Of a stretch of DNA of 31,532 nucleotides, positions 25,296 to 31,532 are shown piece after piece (position 1 is the stretch's first letter; each line of letters begins with the position of its first letter). A program made the position numbers and the translations under genes. The notes beneath the pieces are model-generated. The model had not been told where the DNA came from. It did no database searches and was given only the letters and a program-made list of their open reading frames with translations. The DNA comes from an uncultured Blautia sp. (GTDB taxonomy: Bacteria; Bacillota; Clostridia; Lachnospirales; Lachnospiraceae), in NCBI GenBank assembly GCA_934424575.1, contig CAKRXU010000032.1, positions 1 to 31,532 of the forward strand, in the 5' to 3' direction.

Positions 25296-25445
25296 ACGCA
25301 GGCAGATATACAACGGACTACCTGTTATGTGGTAACCTGCCGTATCCGGCACGGAAAATGCACATAACTGTGCACCTAAGTTACAGGCGTATCCGCTGAT
25401 ATTTAGTCTGACGCCTAAAGCGTTCGGAAGCATGTGATTTCAATC
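25290..25445 (+). ncRNA. Putative omega RNA / structured right end of the tnpB element
   Basis: The stretch after tnpB is rich in short inverted repeats, for example GCACATAACTGTGC (25358-25371) and GGCGTATCCGCTG...GACGCC (about 25386-25415), ending with CATGTGATTTCAATCATG near 25431. In this family the right end is transcribed as a guide RNA whose last bases come from the flanking DNA. The boundaries are estimated and no exact covariance model was applied. Confidence 0.4.
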
Positions 25446-25447
25446 AT

Positions 25448-25828
25448 GTGAGATTCACTGCAGGGGTAATTTCGCTATTGGCACTTGCAGTAACGATTAT
25501 AATTGGCTTTACAAGAAAAAGTAATGTAGAGATTTTATGTATGATTTTTGCCATGATTGTACTGTTTGGTCAGATGGGGCAGGTAGGAAGAATGAGCCCG
25601 TTGACACCAGCGGCAGCAGTTGTTGTCGGCGGAACGATCACAGGCATCAGCCCGATCTCATCTGTTGGCACACTGTTAATGGCAGCAGTCGCCCAGGAAG
25701 AAGGAAGCGAGAAAAAATATCCGCAGAACAAACTGTTTGTTGAGCTGTTTGCCATTGCATTCGCAGGAATGCTGATCCTGTTCCTGCTGGCATTGTGCGG
25801 AGCTTTTGGATTTATTTGTGGAAAATGA
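25448..25828 (+). pseudogene. Remnant of a multi-pass permease behind the tnpB element
   Basis: A 126-codon frame begins at GTG 25448 (RFTAGVISLLALAVTIIIGF), a typical first membrane helix. It then passes quickly into GRMSPLTPAAAVVVGGTITG, ISPISSVGTLLMAA and a last helix ending GAFGFICGK. These look like the two ends of an SLC13/MatC-like organic acid permease of about 400 residues, with the middle missing. The start lies within a few bases of the element's right end and has no ribosome site. It is the only transporter candidate for the acid-sugar locus. The family is assigned by eye and the deletion is inferred from length. Confidence 0.55.
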
Positions 25829-25838
25829 TATTTACAGG

Positions 25839-25876
25839 AAAAAGCATCGATCATGAAATACTGGTTGATGCTTTTT
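25839..25876 (+). terminator. Rho-independent terminator after the acid-sugar locus
   Basis: AAAAAGCATC (25839-25848) pairs with GATGCTTTTT (25867-25876), with further pairing inside. The A and T tracts on both sides allow bidirectional function. Confidence 0.8.
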
Positions 25877-25913
25877 GGCGTATAAAAAACGGGATCATAT
25901 GAGATGCCCTACT

Positions 25914-25941
25914 TTGATTTTGGAGAAAATTCATGTATAAT
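25914..25941 (+). promoter_or_regulatory. Promoter of the PPOX/NimA-like gene
   Basis: TTGATT (25914-25919), a 16-base spacer and a perfect TATAAT (25936-25941) lie 37 bases before the ATG at 25979. Confidence 0.6.
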
Positions 25942-25978
25942 AAAAAGAAAATACGTGAGCAATTCAAGGAGATACACT

Positions 25979-26485
25979 ATGAGACGTAAAGACCGAGAAG
26001 TTCAGGACAAACGTGAGATTTTTGATATTCTGCGAAGATGCGATACCGTGAGGATCGGCATACAGGGGGAGAAATATCCATATGTCGTTCCGGTATCGTT
26101 TGGAATGGAAATTGTGGATGATCAGGCTGTTGTATATTTTCACTGTGCGCAGAAAGGCATGAAACTGGATATGTTGAAAGCTGATCCATACGTATGCGTA
26201 GAGGGAGATATTTTTGTCAAAATAGAGAAGACAGAGCATGGCATCACGACACGTTACGAAAGCATCATCGGCTTTGGCAAATGTAGTTTTGTTGATACAG
26301 AAGAAGAAAAAATCCATGCACTTAAACTTCTGACAGAACGGTATGGCTATCCGGAATATCCACTGAAGCGCTGTTCAGGAATGGCACATCTGATGGTCGG
26401 CAAGATCGTACTGGAAGAAATCACCGGTAAGAAAAATCTCCCGGGAACAATGACACCAGCAGATAAAGCAGCACAGAAAAAATAA
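25979..26485 (+). CDS. Pyridoxamine 5'-phosphate oxidase family flavoprotein (NimA-like)
   Basis: This 168-residue protein has the split beta-barrel FMN-binding fold of the PNPOx-like group, closest in style to NimA/5-nitroimidazole reductase-type proteins. It starts MRRKDREVQDKREIFDIL, followed by YPYVVPVSFGME, VYFHCAQKGMKLDML (FMN phosphate site, about 55-70) and the ESIIGFGKCSFV strand. Members reduce small substrates or act as flavin oxidoreductases; the substrate is not readable. ATG 25979 has AAGGAG eight bases upstream and its own promoter. The alanine/lysine-rich tail is unremarkable. Confidence 0.88.
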   Translation: MRRKDREVQDKREIFDILRRCDTVRIGIQGEKYPYVVPVSFGMEIVDDQAVVYFHCAQKGMKLDMLKADPYVCVEGDIFVKIEKTEHGITTRYESIIGFGKCSFVDTEEEKIHALKLLTERYGYPEYPLKRCSGMAHLMVGKIVLEEITGKKNLPGTMTPADKAAQKK

Positions 26486-26560
26486 TAAAGATTATGTAGC
26501 AACAGATAAAATGTCTGCGAATACAGAATCTGAAATTAAAGAACAGGAGAGTACGAAATA

Positions 26561-27190
26561 ATGGACATGAAAAAAAGAAGAGACATGCAGCTTGCCTACA
26601 TTGCAGATGGAGATCTTCTGGCAGAACAGTCAACGTGCAGAAAAATATTACAGAAGCTGAATTTTGTAGACCGCTCCGATTTCGACGAAATCGCCAAACT
26701 TGTAAAGGAGCTTCTTGGAAAATCCGATCATGCATGGATTAATCCTCCTTTTTACTGTGATTATGGATTCAACATTGAAGTCGGAAAGAACTTTTTTGCA
26801 AATTACAACTGCACGATCCTGGATGTGGCAAAGGTAAAGATGGGTGATAACTGCCAGCTTGCTCCGAATGTTGCCATTTATACAGCAGGACATCCGGTTC
26901 ATCCTGACACCCGAAATTCCGGCTTTGAATACGGCAAAGAAGTTATCATCGGAGACAATGTATGGCTGGGCGGCAATACCGTCGTGTGCCCTGGCGTACA
27001 TATCGGAAGCAATGTAGTGATCGGTGCAGGAAGCGTTGTCACAAAGGATATTCTGGACTGGTGCGTTGCAGCAGGAAATCCATGCCGCGTCATCCGTAAG
27101 ATCACCGAGGCTGACAGAAGAAAACTGTTCCGCGACGAAGACATTGATGATGAGGCATGGGAAATGATCTGTGCGAAAAATCAAAAATAA
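26561..27190 (+). CDS. Sugar O-acetyltransferase (maltose/galactoside acetyltransferase, LbH fold)
   Basis: This 209-residue acetyl-CoA enzyme belongs to the Maa/LacA/NodL group. The N-terminal Maac domain (about 5-60) includes RDMQLAYIADGDLLAEQ. The left-handed beta-helix follows with FNIEVGKNFFANYNCTILD, the catalytic histidine in IYTAGHPVHPDTR (about 106-118), and the hexapeptide turns VIIGDNVWLGGNTVV and VVIGAGSVVTKDI. It acetylates the 6-OH of sugars. A GGAG site lies 11 bases before the ATG; a second in-frame ATG comes two codons later. It sits 75 bases after the flavoprotein gene, with no terminator between, so co-transcription is likely. Confidence 0.92.
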   Translation: MDMKKRRDMQLAYIADGDLLAEQSTCRKILQKLNFVDRSDFDEIAKLVKELLGKSDHAWINPPFYCDYGFNIEVGKNFFANYNCTILDVAKVKMGDNCQLAPNVAIYTAGHPVHPDTRNSGFEYGKEVIIGDNVWLGGNTVVCPGVHIGSNVVIGAGSVVTKDILDWCVAAGNPCRVIRKITEADRRKLFRDEDIDDEAWEMICAKNQK

Positions 27191-27213
27191 AGTTGAGAAA
27201 ACTTGCCATATTT

Positions 27214-27252
27214 CAGGCAGTGTGTAGAAATCTATGCACTGTCTGTTTTTTT
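27214..27252 (+). terminator. Rho-independent terminator after the acetyltransferase gene
   Basis: A 9-bp stem (27214-27222 with 27237-27245, one G-T pair) is followed by seven T residues. Confidence 0.85.
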
Positions 27253-27286
27253 ATAGAAAATCTGTTCACCAGGCTACATTTATTTG

Positions 27287-27295
27287 TGTTATACT
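27287..27295 (+). promoter_or_regulatory. Extended -10 promoter before the small membrane protein
   Basis: TG-T-TATACT (27287-27295) is an extended -10 element about 55 bases before the ATG at 27350; no good -35 is seen. Confidence 0.35.
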
Positions 27296-27349
27296 GTTCG
27301 TGAAAGGGCATGAGGAATGATAAAAAATCCGAGAGAAAGGTGAAATTCT

Positions 27350-27673
27350 ATGGAAAATCTGATCTGGTACATCATAATGATCCCATGCAGTGCATTACTC
27401 ACAGGAATTGGAATTTACGCATGGAACAGGAAAAAACCTATGTGGTTCTGGTCTGGAAAGACTGTTAAAGAGACAGAGATTTCAGATATTACTGCATATA
27501 ACCATGCCAATGGAATTATGTGGATCGTATACTCCATTATTTATTGGATGGCGGCGTTTGCCGGGATTTGGAATTCTATAGCAGCATTGGACCTGATCAT
27601 AGTAGGCTGTGTAATTGGGATTCCGGTGCTGGTAGTTGTATATAATCGAATATATACAAGATATAAGGTCTGA
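27350..27673 (+). CDS. Small membrane protein, DUF3784-like
   Basis: This 107-residue protein has three hydrophobic helices (about 5-25, 60-78 and 82-100). Between the first and second is the motif MWFWSGKTVKETEISDITAY followed by NHANGIMW, which I associate with DUF3784-type small membrane proteins common in Clostridia. The function is unknown. A GAAAGGTGA site lies eight bases before the ATG. It probably shares a transcript with the thymidine kinase gene 70 bases downstream. Confidence 0.75.
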   Translation: MENLIWYIIMIPCSALLTGIGIYAWNRKKPMWFWSGKTVKETEISDITAYNHANGIMWIVYSIIYWMAAFAGIWNSIAALDLIIVGCVIGIPVLVVVYNRIYTRYKV

Positions 27674-27742
27674 TCAGATTGGGCGATAATAAAAATACAG
27701 AGCAGGATTTTTCAGTATGGAAAATCGGGGAAAGGTTAAAAA

Positions 27743-28339
27743 ATGGCAAAATTATATTTCAGATACGGAGCAATGGGCAGTTCGAAATCTGCCAATATTC
27801 TGATGGTCCGTTATAATTACGAAGAACGTGGTCAGTATGCGGTATTATTAAAACCAAGGACTGACAACCGGGATGGGGAACATGAGATCAAGTCCCGGAT
27901 AGGGCTGTCTGCGCCGGCTGAATATGTGGAGAATTTTTTGCAGGAGATTTCGAAATGCTGGAATGCTGAAACTTCAGAATATATCTACCATGAAAAAAAG
28001 GTAGCAGCAGTTCTGGTGGACGAAGCACAGTTTCTTTCGCCCGAAGAAGTAGACAGATTATCGGATATCGTGGATTTTTATGATATTCCGGTTCTCTGCT
28101 ATGGACTTCGCACCGACTTCCTGAACCATCTCTTTCCAGGCTCCAGGCGGCTTATGGAGATCGCAGACGTGATAGAAGAAGTCCCTACCGTATGCTGGTG
28201 CGGAAAAAGAGCACAGTGCAACACCAGATATGCCAATGGCAAAATCGTCCGCGAAGGAGCACAGATCATGCTCGGTTCAAATGAAAGTTATGTGGCACTT
28301 TGCAGAAAGCACTATAAAGAGGGAAAATTGTGGAAGTAG
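27743..28339 (+). CDS. tdk: Thymidine kinase, type II
   Basis: This 198-residue enzyme phosphorylates thymidine to dTMP with ATP in nucleotide salvage. The Walker A loop is GAMGSSKS (about 9-16), a variant with SSK where SGK is common. DEAQF (about 93-97) contains the catalytic glutamate. The C-terminal zinc lasso has CWCGKRAQCNTR and the CRKH pair, so all four zinc ligands are present (C-X1-C variant spacing in the first pair). The ribosome site is GGGGAAAGG about 10 bases before the ATG. Confidence 0.93.
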   Translation: MAKLYFRYGAMGSSKSANILMVRYNYEERGQYAVLLKPRTDNRDGEHEIKSRIGLSAPAEYVENFLQEISKCWNAETSEYIYHEKKVAAVLVDEAQFLSPEEVDRLSDIVDFYDIPVLCYGLRTDFLNHLFPGSRRLMEIADVIEEVPTVCWCGKRAQCNTRYANGKIVREGAQIMLGSNESYVALCRKHYKEGKLWK

Positions 28340-28349
28340 AATAATAACG

Positions 28350-28378
28350 TTGACAAAACGGTTAGTGTGTGCTAACAT
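28350..28378 (+). promoter_or_regulatory. Promoter with TetR operator in the spacer
   Basis: Consensus TTGACA (28350-28355), a 17-base spacer and TAACAT (28373-28378) form a strong promoter. The dyad GTTAG-N6-CTAAC (28361-28376) lies in the spacer and over the -10, a repressor-like position. The start codon follows only 11 bases after the -10. Confidence 0.65.
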
Positions 28379-28388
28379 AACAAGCGTT

Positions 28389-28997
28389 ATGAATGATGAG
28401 CGCAGAAAACAAACCGAACAAAAATTAATCAGATCCGGCAGAGCAGAGTTTCTTGAGAAAGGTTATGCCAAGGCGAATCTTCGGGACATCTGTAAGGCGG
28501 CGGGGGTTACGACGGGGGCATTTTATTTTTCTTTTGAGAACAAAGAAGCACTACTGGCGGCAATCCTGGAGCCTGTGATCGCAGATTATCAGAGGATGTG
28601 CAGTGTATTTGCAAAGAGAGAAGAGGACGATCCTGGTACTGCAGATGACAATGAACGGCAGATGATGGAATATCTGTCAGCACATCGGACAGAGGCGATC
28701 ATTCTGATGGAGAAATCCGCGGGCAGCCGGTACGAAGGATTTAAGAGCCAGATTGACATGCAGATGCAATCAGCATTTACCAGCTATTTTTCCAAATTTA
28801 TGGGAAGCAGTCCCGATGCGGAACTTATCAGGATTCTTGTTTCCATGAGGCTTCAGGGATACATGGAACTGATCAAAGGAGATTATACCGTGGAAGAGAG
28901 AATAAGGCTTGCAAGAGAGATCGGCATCCATGCGGATGCAGGAACGATGGCATTAATTAAATATCTGAACGGACAAAAAGAAGTCTATCGCAAATAA
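28389..28997 (+). CDS. TetR/AcrR family transcriptional regulator
   Basis: This 202-residue protein has a TetR N-terminal domain (about 5-55): KLIRSGRAEFLEKGYAKANL, then the recognition helix region AGVTTGAFYFSFENKEALL. A helical ligand domain follows. The frame is open further upstream through the promoter, but ATG 28389 gives the normal TetR N-terminus. That ATG has no Shine-Dalgarno sequence and lies so close to the -10 that the mRNA would have almost no leader. The dyad over the promoter suggests autorepression. The membrane-anchored methyltransferase downstream is a possible target or partner, though a terminator separates them. The inducer is unknown. Confidence 0.9.
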   Translation: MNDERRKQTEQKLIRSGRAEFLEKGYAKANLRDICKAAGVTTGAFYFSFENKEALLAAILEPVIADYQRMCSVFAKREEDDPGTADDNERQMMEYLSAHRTEAIILMEKSAGSRYEGFKSQIDMQMQSAFTSYFSKFMGSSPDAELIRILVSMRLQGYMELIKGDYTVEERIRLAREIGIHADAGTMALIKYLNGQKEVYRK

Positions 28998-29012
28998 TGC
29001 GGTAGGCTTTTT
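28978..29012 (+). terminator. Rho-independent terminator overlapping the tetR stop codon
   Basis: A 15-bp stem (28978-28992 with 28998-29012, a few G-T pairs) carries the stop codon TAA in its loop (28995-28997) and ends in a T run. Confidence 0.75.
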
Positions 29013-29090
29013 CTATTGCAAAACATAATTTTTTTCGGATTTGTTATGTGCTCACACAGATTTGATTTGAAATGTGAGGAGGAAAGAATC

Positions 29091-29879
29091 ATGAACGAAA
29101 AAGCAAACTACGGAAACTGGGTGCCGGAGAAAGCACTCTATATGTTGTTTGGAGCAGCGGTTCTTTTGGGCGTGATCGCGGTGCTCGCACAGACAGTACT
29201 GGATAAACCTGTGGTCACGGCAGTATCAGGCGTGCTTGGCGTAGTGGCACTTGTCATGGCTGTCTACATGCTGATCTGCCATGAGACATTTGCATTTGGA
29301 AAGGGAAATATGATGGTGGGTGTGCATGAGCACCTGGTCGAGCATCTTGACTGGAACGGAGAAGGCAGACTGCTCGACATTGGATGCGGGGCAGCCGCAC
29401 TTACGGTTCGCTGTGCCAAAGCTTTTCCAAAAGCACAGATCACCGCAATGGACTACTGGGGCGCAGAATGGAATTACGCCAAAGAACAATGTGAAAGAAA
29501 CGCACAGATAGAAGGTGTTGCAGATCGTATATCTTTCCAGAAAGGGGATGCTGCGAAACTGGATTTTCCAGATGAAACCTTTGACGCGGCAGTAAGCAAC
29601 TTTGTATTCCATGAAGTACGCACAGCAAAAGACAAACGGGATGTTGTAAGAGAAGCACTCCGGGTAGTAAAAAAAGGCGGCGTTTTTTCCTTTCAGGATA
29701 TGTTTTCCCAGAAAGCACTGTACGGAGATATGGAGCAGTTCGTCCGTGAACTGAAAGCGGAAGGCATCTCAGAAGTACATTACATAGGAAATCTGGAAAA
29801 GAAACTCGATTTTATCCCGGGTTTTGTAACAACACCATGGATGATCAGTGGAATGGGGATCATTTACGGAAAAAAATAA
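29091..29879 (+). CDS. Membrane-anchored class I SAM-dependent methyltransferase
   Basis: This 262-residue protein has two N-terminal membrane helices (about 12-32 and 38-62), then a class I methyltransferase domain. Motif I is LLDIGCGAAALTVRCA (about 91-106), the acidic end of strand 2 is TAMDYWG, and FPDETFDAAVSNFVFHEV with REALRVVKKGGVFSFQD gives motifs II/III. The methyl acceptor is unknown; UbiE-like small molecules or lipids are reasonable guesses because of the anchor. ATG 29091 has AGGAGG ten bases upstream; the longer open frame to 29016 lacks a ribosome site. It is convergent with a second, interrupted methyltransferase gene, separated by a bidirectional terminator. Confidence 0.9.
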   Translation: MNEKANYGNWVPEKALYMLFGAAVLLGVIAVLAQTVLDKPVVTAVSGVLGVVALVMAVYMLICHETFAFGKGNMMVGVHEHLVEHLDWNGEGRLLDIGCGAAALTVRCAKAFPKAQITAMDYWGAEWNYAKEQCERNAQIEGVADRISFQKGDAAKLDFPDETFDAAVSNFVFHEVRTAKDKRDVVREALRVVKKGGVFSFQDMFSQKALYGDMEQFVRELKAEGISEVHYIGNLEKKLDFIPGFVTTPWMISGMGIIYGKK

Positions 29880-29892
29880 GTAATGGATTCGC

Positions 29893-29929
29893 AAAAACGC
29901 CTGTACAGCAGACTGCCGCAGGCGTTTTT
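29893..29929. terminator. Bidirectional Rho-independent terminator
   Basis: AAAAACGCCTG (29893-29903) pairs perfectly with CAGGCGTTTTT (29919-29929). A and T tracts on both sides serve the convergent genes. Confidence 0.88.
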
Positions 29930-29947
29930 CAATGAGATGATCTACTG

Positions 29948-30190
29948 TTATTTACGTGCAACAAGGTGTGCACGGAACCCTTTCTGTTTCTCCATAGTCA
30001 GTACAGTGAAGCCGGTTTTTTCTGCCATGGCGATGAATTCTGTGACTTTATGTATCTTCACATCGCCATGACCAGCCAGATTTGCCAGAGGCATTTCCAG
30101 ATGGTTCATCAGCCAGACGATAAAATCTGAAGAGGTATAGTCACGTAAAACGAGTCGGCCGCCTTTTCGCAGAACACGGTAAGTACTGGT
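29948..30190 (-). pseudogene. SAM-dependent methyltransferase, 3' part interrupted by an IS605-type element
   Basis: The minus strand reads an uninterrupted C-terminal methyltransferase segment of about 80 codons. It begins TYRVLRKGGRLVLRDYTS, continues with FIVWLMNHLEMPLANLAGHG, and ends KGFRAHLVARK at the stop 29948-29950. The family's post-motif III 'RVLRKGGRLVL' strand is clear, but motif I and everything before it are absent, because the right end of the IS element begins at about 30191-30204. The 5' half should lie beyond the element, outside this window. It was probably an intact UbiE-like enzyme before insertion. Confidence 0.8.
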
Positions 30191-30194
30191 GACA

Positions 30195-30345
30195 TGCTCT
30201 CACCACTTAAATCTTACAGATTTTGAAGTGGGGGCTTCCTGCTCGATTGCCCTTCAGGGCAAAGCTAAAACAGGCTATCCCCGCGTGTCCCGCGGTTCTT
30301 TTTTATCTGATTGCAGATTTTTCTCTGTGCCGCTACGCACATTTT
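30195..30345 (-). ncRNA. Putative omega RNA / right end of the IS605-type element
   Basis: Downstream of tnpB on the minus strand are a perfect TTGCCCT/AGGGCAA hairpin (30247-30262), a CCGCG/CGCGG stem near 30281-30296, and the terminal hairpin at 30204-30232. Such right ends are transcribed as the guide RNA of TnpB. Boundaries are estimates. Confidence 0.45.
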
Positions 30346-31439
30346 TTATATATCTTTTTTCCTTCTTTCAGGATATTAACAGCTGCATTCACATCCCGGT
30401 TCATCCGGTTTCCACATTCACATATGTAGGTTCGTTCTGACAAATCCAGTTCTTTCTTCTTATTCCCACATACGCTGCATATCTTACTGGATGCAAAATA
30501 ACGATCTACTTTTATAAGATATTTCCCACGTTCTTCCAGCTTATATCCAAGCATCGAAAGGAACTGCCCATATCCGTTATCCTGTATCCCTTTTCCAAAG
30601 TGCACACCTCCGGCTATCCCTTTCAGGTTCAGATCTTCCACACATACCGCATCATACTTCTCCGCAAGGTCATGACTGAGCTTATGATGGAAATCTTTCC
30701 TCTGGTTCTTTATCCTTTCATGACATAATGCAACCCTTTTCCTCTGTTTTTGATAGTTCCTGCTGCCCTTTTCGCATCTGGAAAGTTTTCTCTGTTCCCG
30801 GGCAAGCTTTTTCTCAGCACTCCGGTAAAACATCGGATATCCGGCTCTTTCACCGGTAGAAAATACACACAGTCCATGCATGGCAAAATCAATCCCCAGA
30901 AATTTTTCTGCCGGTCTTTTCTCCACTGCTTGATTTTCACAGTCGAATAACAGACTTGCAAAGTATTTTCCGGATGGTTCCCTGCTTACAGTCACCGATT
31001 TCAGTGTCCATCCCTCTGGCACTGAACGGTGAAGTTTTATTTTTACGGGTGTCATCTTTGGCAGTTTCAGAGACTTTTTCTGCAGATGGATATTTCCATT
31101 TACCATATTCGTTGTATAAGATTTCCGGGAATGTTTCTTTGATTTATAGTGTGGGAATCCTACTCCTGGTTCCCGAAAAAATTTCCGGAAGGCTCCTTCC
31201 AGGTTCATCTGCACATTCGCTAACGCAAGAGAATCTGCTTCTTTCAGCCATGGATGTTCTTTTTTATATCCGGCTGGTGTATTTTTCAGCATCTTTTTTT
31301 CTTTCTGGTAATGACTGATCTTATCTGCAAGCATCTGGTTATAAAGAAAACGGCAGCAGCCGATTGTTTTCTCTATCTGAGTTATCTGCTCTTTATTTGG
31401 ATAGATTCTTATTTTTACTGCCCGGTTTATCTTTCTCAC
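30333..31439 (-). CDS. tnpB: TnpB RNA-guided nuclease, canonical IS605 type
   Basis: This 368-residue TnpB has every family block. The N-terminal helix-turn-helix-like start is RAVKIRIYPNKEQITQIEKT, with CCRFLYNQMLA after it. RuvC-I is FLGIDFAMHGLCVFS (D about 188) and RuvC-II is AVCVEDLNLKG. The intact zinc ribbon has CSVCG...CECGN, and RuvC-III is MNRDVNAAVNIL. The start is GTG 31439, inside the tnpA gene, so tnpB overlaps tnpA by 47 bases. The protein differs strongly from the divergent TnpB at 23970-25295. No inactivating change is visible. Confidence 0.93.
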   Translation of the reverse strand: MRKINRAVKIRIYPNKEQITQIEKTIGCCRFLYNQMLADKISHYQKEKKMLKNTPAGYKKEHPWLKEADSLALANVQMNLEGAFRKFFREPGVGFPHYKSKKHSRKSYTTNMVNGNIHLQKKSLKLPKMTPVKIKLHRSVPEGWTLKSVTVSREPSGKYFASLLFDCENQAVEKRPAEKFLGIDFAMHGLCVFSTGERAGYPMFYRSAEKKLAREQRKLSRCEKGSRNYQKQRKRVALCHERIKNQRKDFHHKLSHDLAEKYDAVCVEDLNLKGIAGGVHFGKGIQDNGYGQFLSMLGYKLEERGKYLIKVDRYFASSKICSVCGNKKKELDLSERTYICECGNRMNRDVNAAVNILKEGKKIYKKCA

Positions 31440-31532
31440 CTTGACTTTCTATATATTGACGGATTGCTTCTATTGGTGCCCCACCTGCAGTCAGCAGGCA
31501 AAAACTCTGGCTCCAGAATGCTTCTTTCCACA
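31393..31532 (-). CDS. tnpA: IS200-type Y1 transposase TnpA, C-terminal part (runs off window)
   Basis: The minus strand reads WKEAFWSQSFCLLTAGG, then the C-terminal helix PIEAIRQYIESQGEK, ending at the stop 31393-31395. This fits the end of the TnpA HUH single-strand transposase; the catalytic tyrosine and HUH motif would be upstream, outside the window, or just before this stretch. It overlaps tnpB by 47 bases in another frame. Confidence 0.8.
   Translation of the reverse strand, partial: WKEAFWSQSFCLLTAGGAPIEAIRQYIESQGEKDKPGSKNKNLSK

Larger units (their letters stand above)
23903..25447 (+). mobile_element. IS200/IS605-family tnpB-only element (approximate ends)
   Basis: A tnpB gene with no tnpA is followed by about 150 bases of repeated hairpins typical of the right end of these elements (25296-25447). 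The left end cannot be fixed; a TATAAT lies at 23903-23908 and the 23763-23938 gap is AT-rich with no recognisable gene. TTTCAA at about 25438-25443 may be the right cleavage site, since TCAA ends are known in this family. Directly beyond it the remnant of a permease gene begins, so the element sits at or inside that gene. Confidence 0.55.
30191..31532 (-). mobile_element. IS200/IS605-family element with tnpA and tnpB (left end outside window)
   Basis: From right end to left the minus strand holds a terminal hairpin (CCACTT...AAGTGG, 30204-30232), a structured region, tnpB and the 3' part of an overlapping tnpA. This is the complete IS605/IS608 layout. It interrupts the methyltransferase gene ending at 29948. 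The exact right junction is within 30185-30204 and was not resolved. Confidence 0.85.

Noticed and set aside
25290..25445. Repeated hairpins after tnpB as a CRISPR array or a Cas12-type locus
   Set aside because: There are no regularly spaced direct repeats or spacers and no adaptation genes; the layout is the normal right end of an IS605-family element.
29883..30071. Plus-strand open frame of 62 codons after the anchored methyltransferase
   Set aside because: It spans the bidirectional terminator and is antisense to the methyltransferase remnant, which has the coherent protein sequence.
30189..30440. Plus-strand open frames at 30189-30440
   Set aside because: They lie antisense to the structured right end and the 3' end of the canonical tnpB.
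1..31532. tRNA genes, 5S rRNA or known riboswitches
   Set aside because: I looked at the intergenic spaces for acceptor/T-loop patterns (GGTTCGAATC-like) and conserved riboswitch cores and saw none; a covariance search would be needed to exclude them fully.

Overview
The window looks like a chromosome segment of a gut Lachnospiraceae-type Firmicute (Blautia, Dorea or Mediterraneibacter relatives). The reasons are moderate GC, strong AGGAGG-like ribosome sites, a DUF4317 protein, DUF4186, a PepV-type dipeptidase, a stand-alone PncC, a type II thymidine kinase and two kinds of IS200/IS605-family TnpB. It opens with the last ~77 bases of a 23S rRNA and the rrn terminator; no 5S gene follows.

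Layout: (1) 507-9316 is mostly housekeeping or solitary genes: a truncated DUF4317 protein; a MATE exporter behind a MerR-style promoter with a 19-base spacer; a siroheme/ferredoxin sulfite-reductase-like protein divergent from a LysR regulator; an RluA pseudouridine synthase; a second MATE; PncC; the M20 dipeptidase PepV; and DUF4186. (2) 9329-9895 is gene debris: an alpha/beta hydrolase that lost its centre, and the tail of another gene. (3) 9907-16434 is an intact operon of unknown purpose: a divergent LysR regulator, an alanine-racemase-like PLP enzyme, an SDF (dicarboxylate/amino acid:cation) symporter, an aconitase-superfamily hydratase resembling E. coli YbhJ, and a TRIC-family membrane protein. 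The genes overlap or abut, which suggests uptake, racemisation and dehydration of one amino or hydroxy acid. (4) 16486-18153 holds a GNAT enzyme and an Rpn-type PD-(D/E)XK nuclease whose ribosome site lies in a hairpin.

(5) 18324-25828 is an acid-sugar (tetronate-type) catabolic locus: Ldh-family dehydrogenase, LysR regulator, OtnI-like isomerase, a racemase-like/OtnK kinase fusion and an OtnC aldolase. It is damaged at two points. The LysR gene is frameshifted by a 37-bp tandem duplication. The transporter at the end survives only as a 126-codon remnant behind a TnpB element. (6) 25979-29879 carries a NimA/PPOX flavoprotein, a sugar O-acetyltransferase, a small membrane protein, thymidine kinase, a TetR regulator with its own operator/promoter and apparently no leader, and a membrane-anchored SAM methyltransferase. 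(7) 29948 to the end is the 3' part of a second methyltransferase gene interrupted by an IS605-type element (tnpA partial, tnpB complete) that runs off the window.

The points most worth a second look are the 37-bp duplication that toggles the LysR frame, the racemase-OtnK fusion, the racemase/symporter/aconitase-like/TRIC operon, and the divergent TnpB with its flank-derived guide. All functional statements come from reading the sequence and motif recognition; no database search was run.
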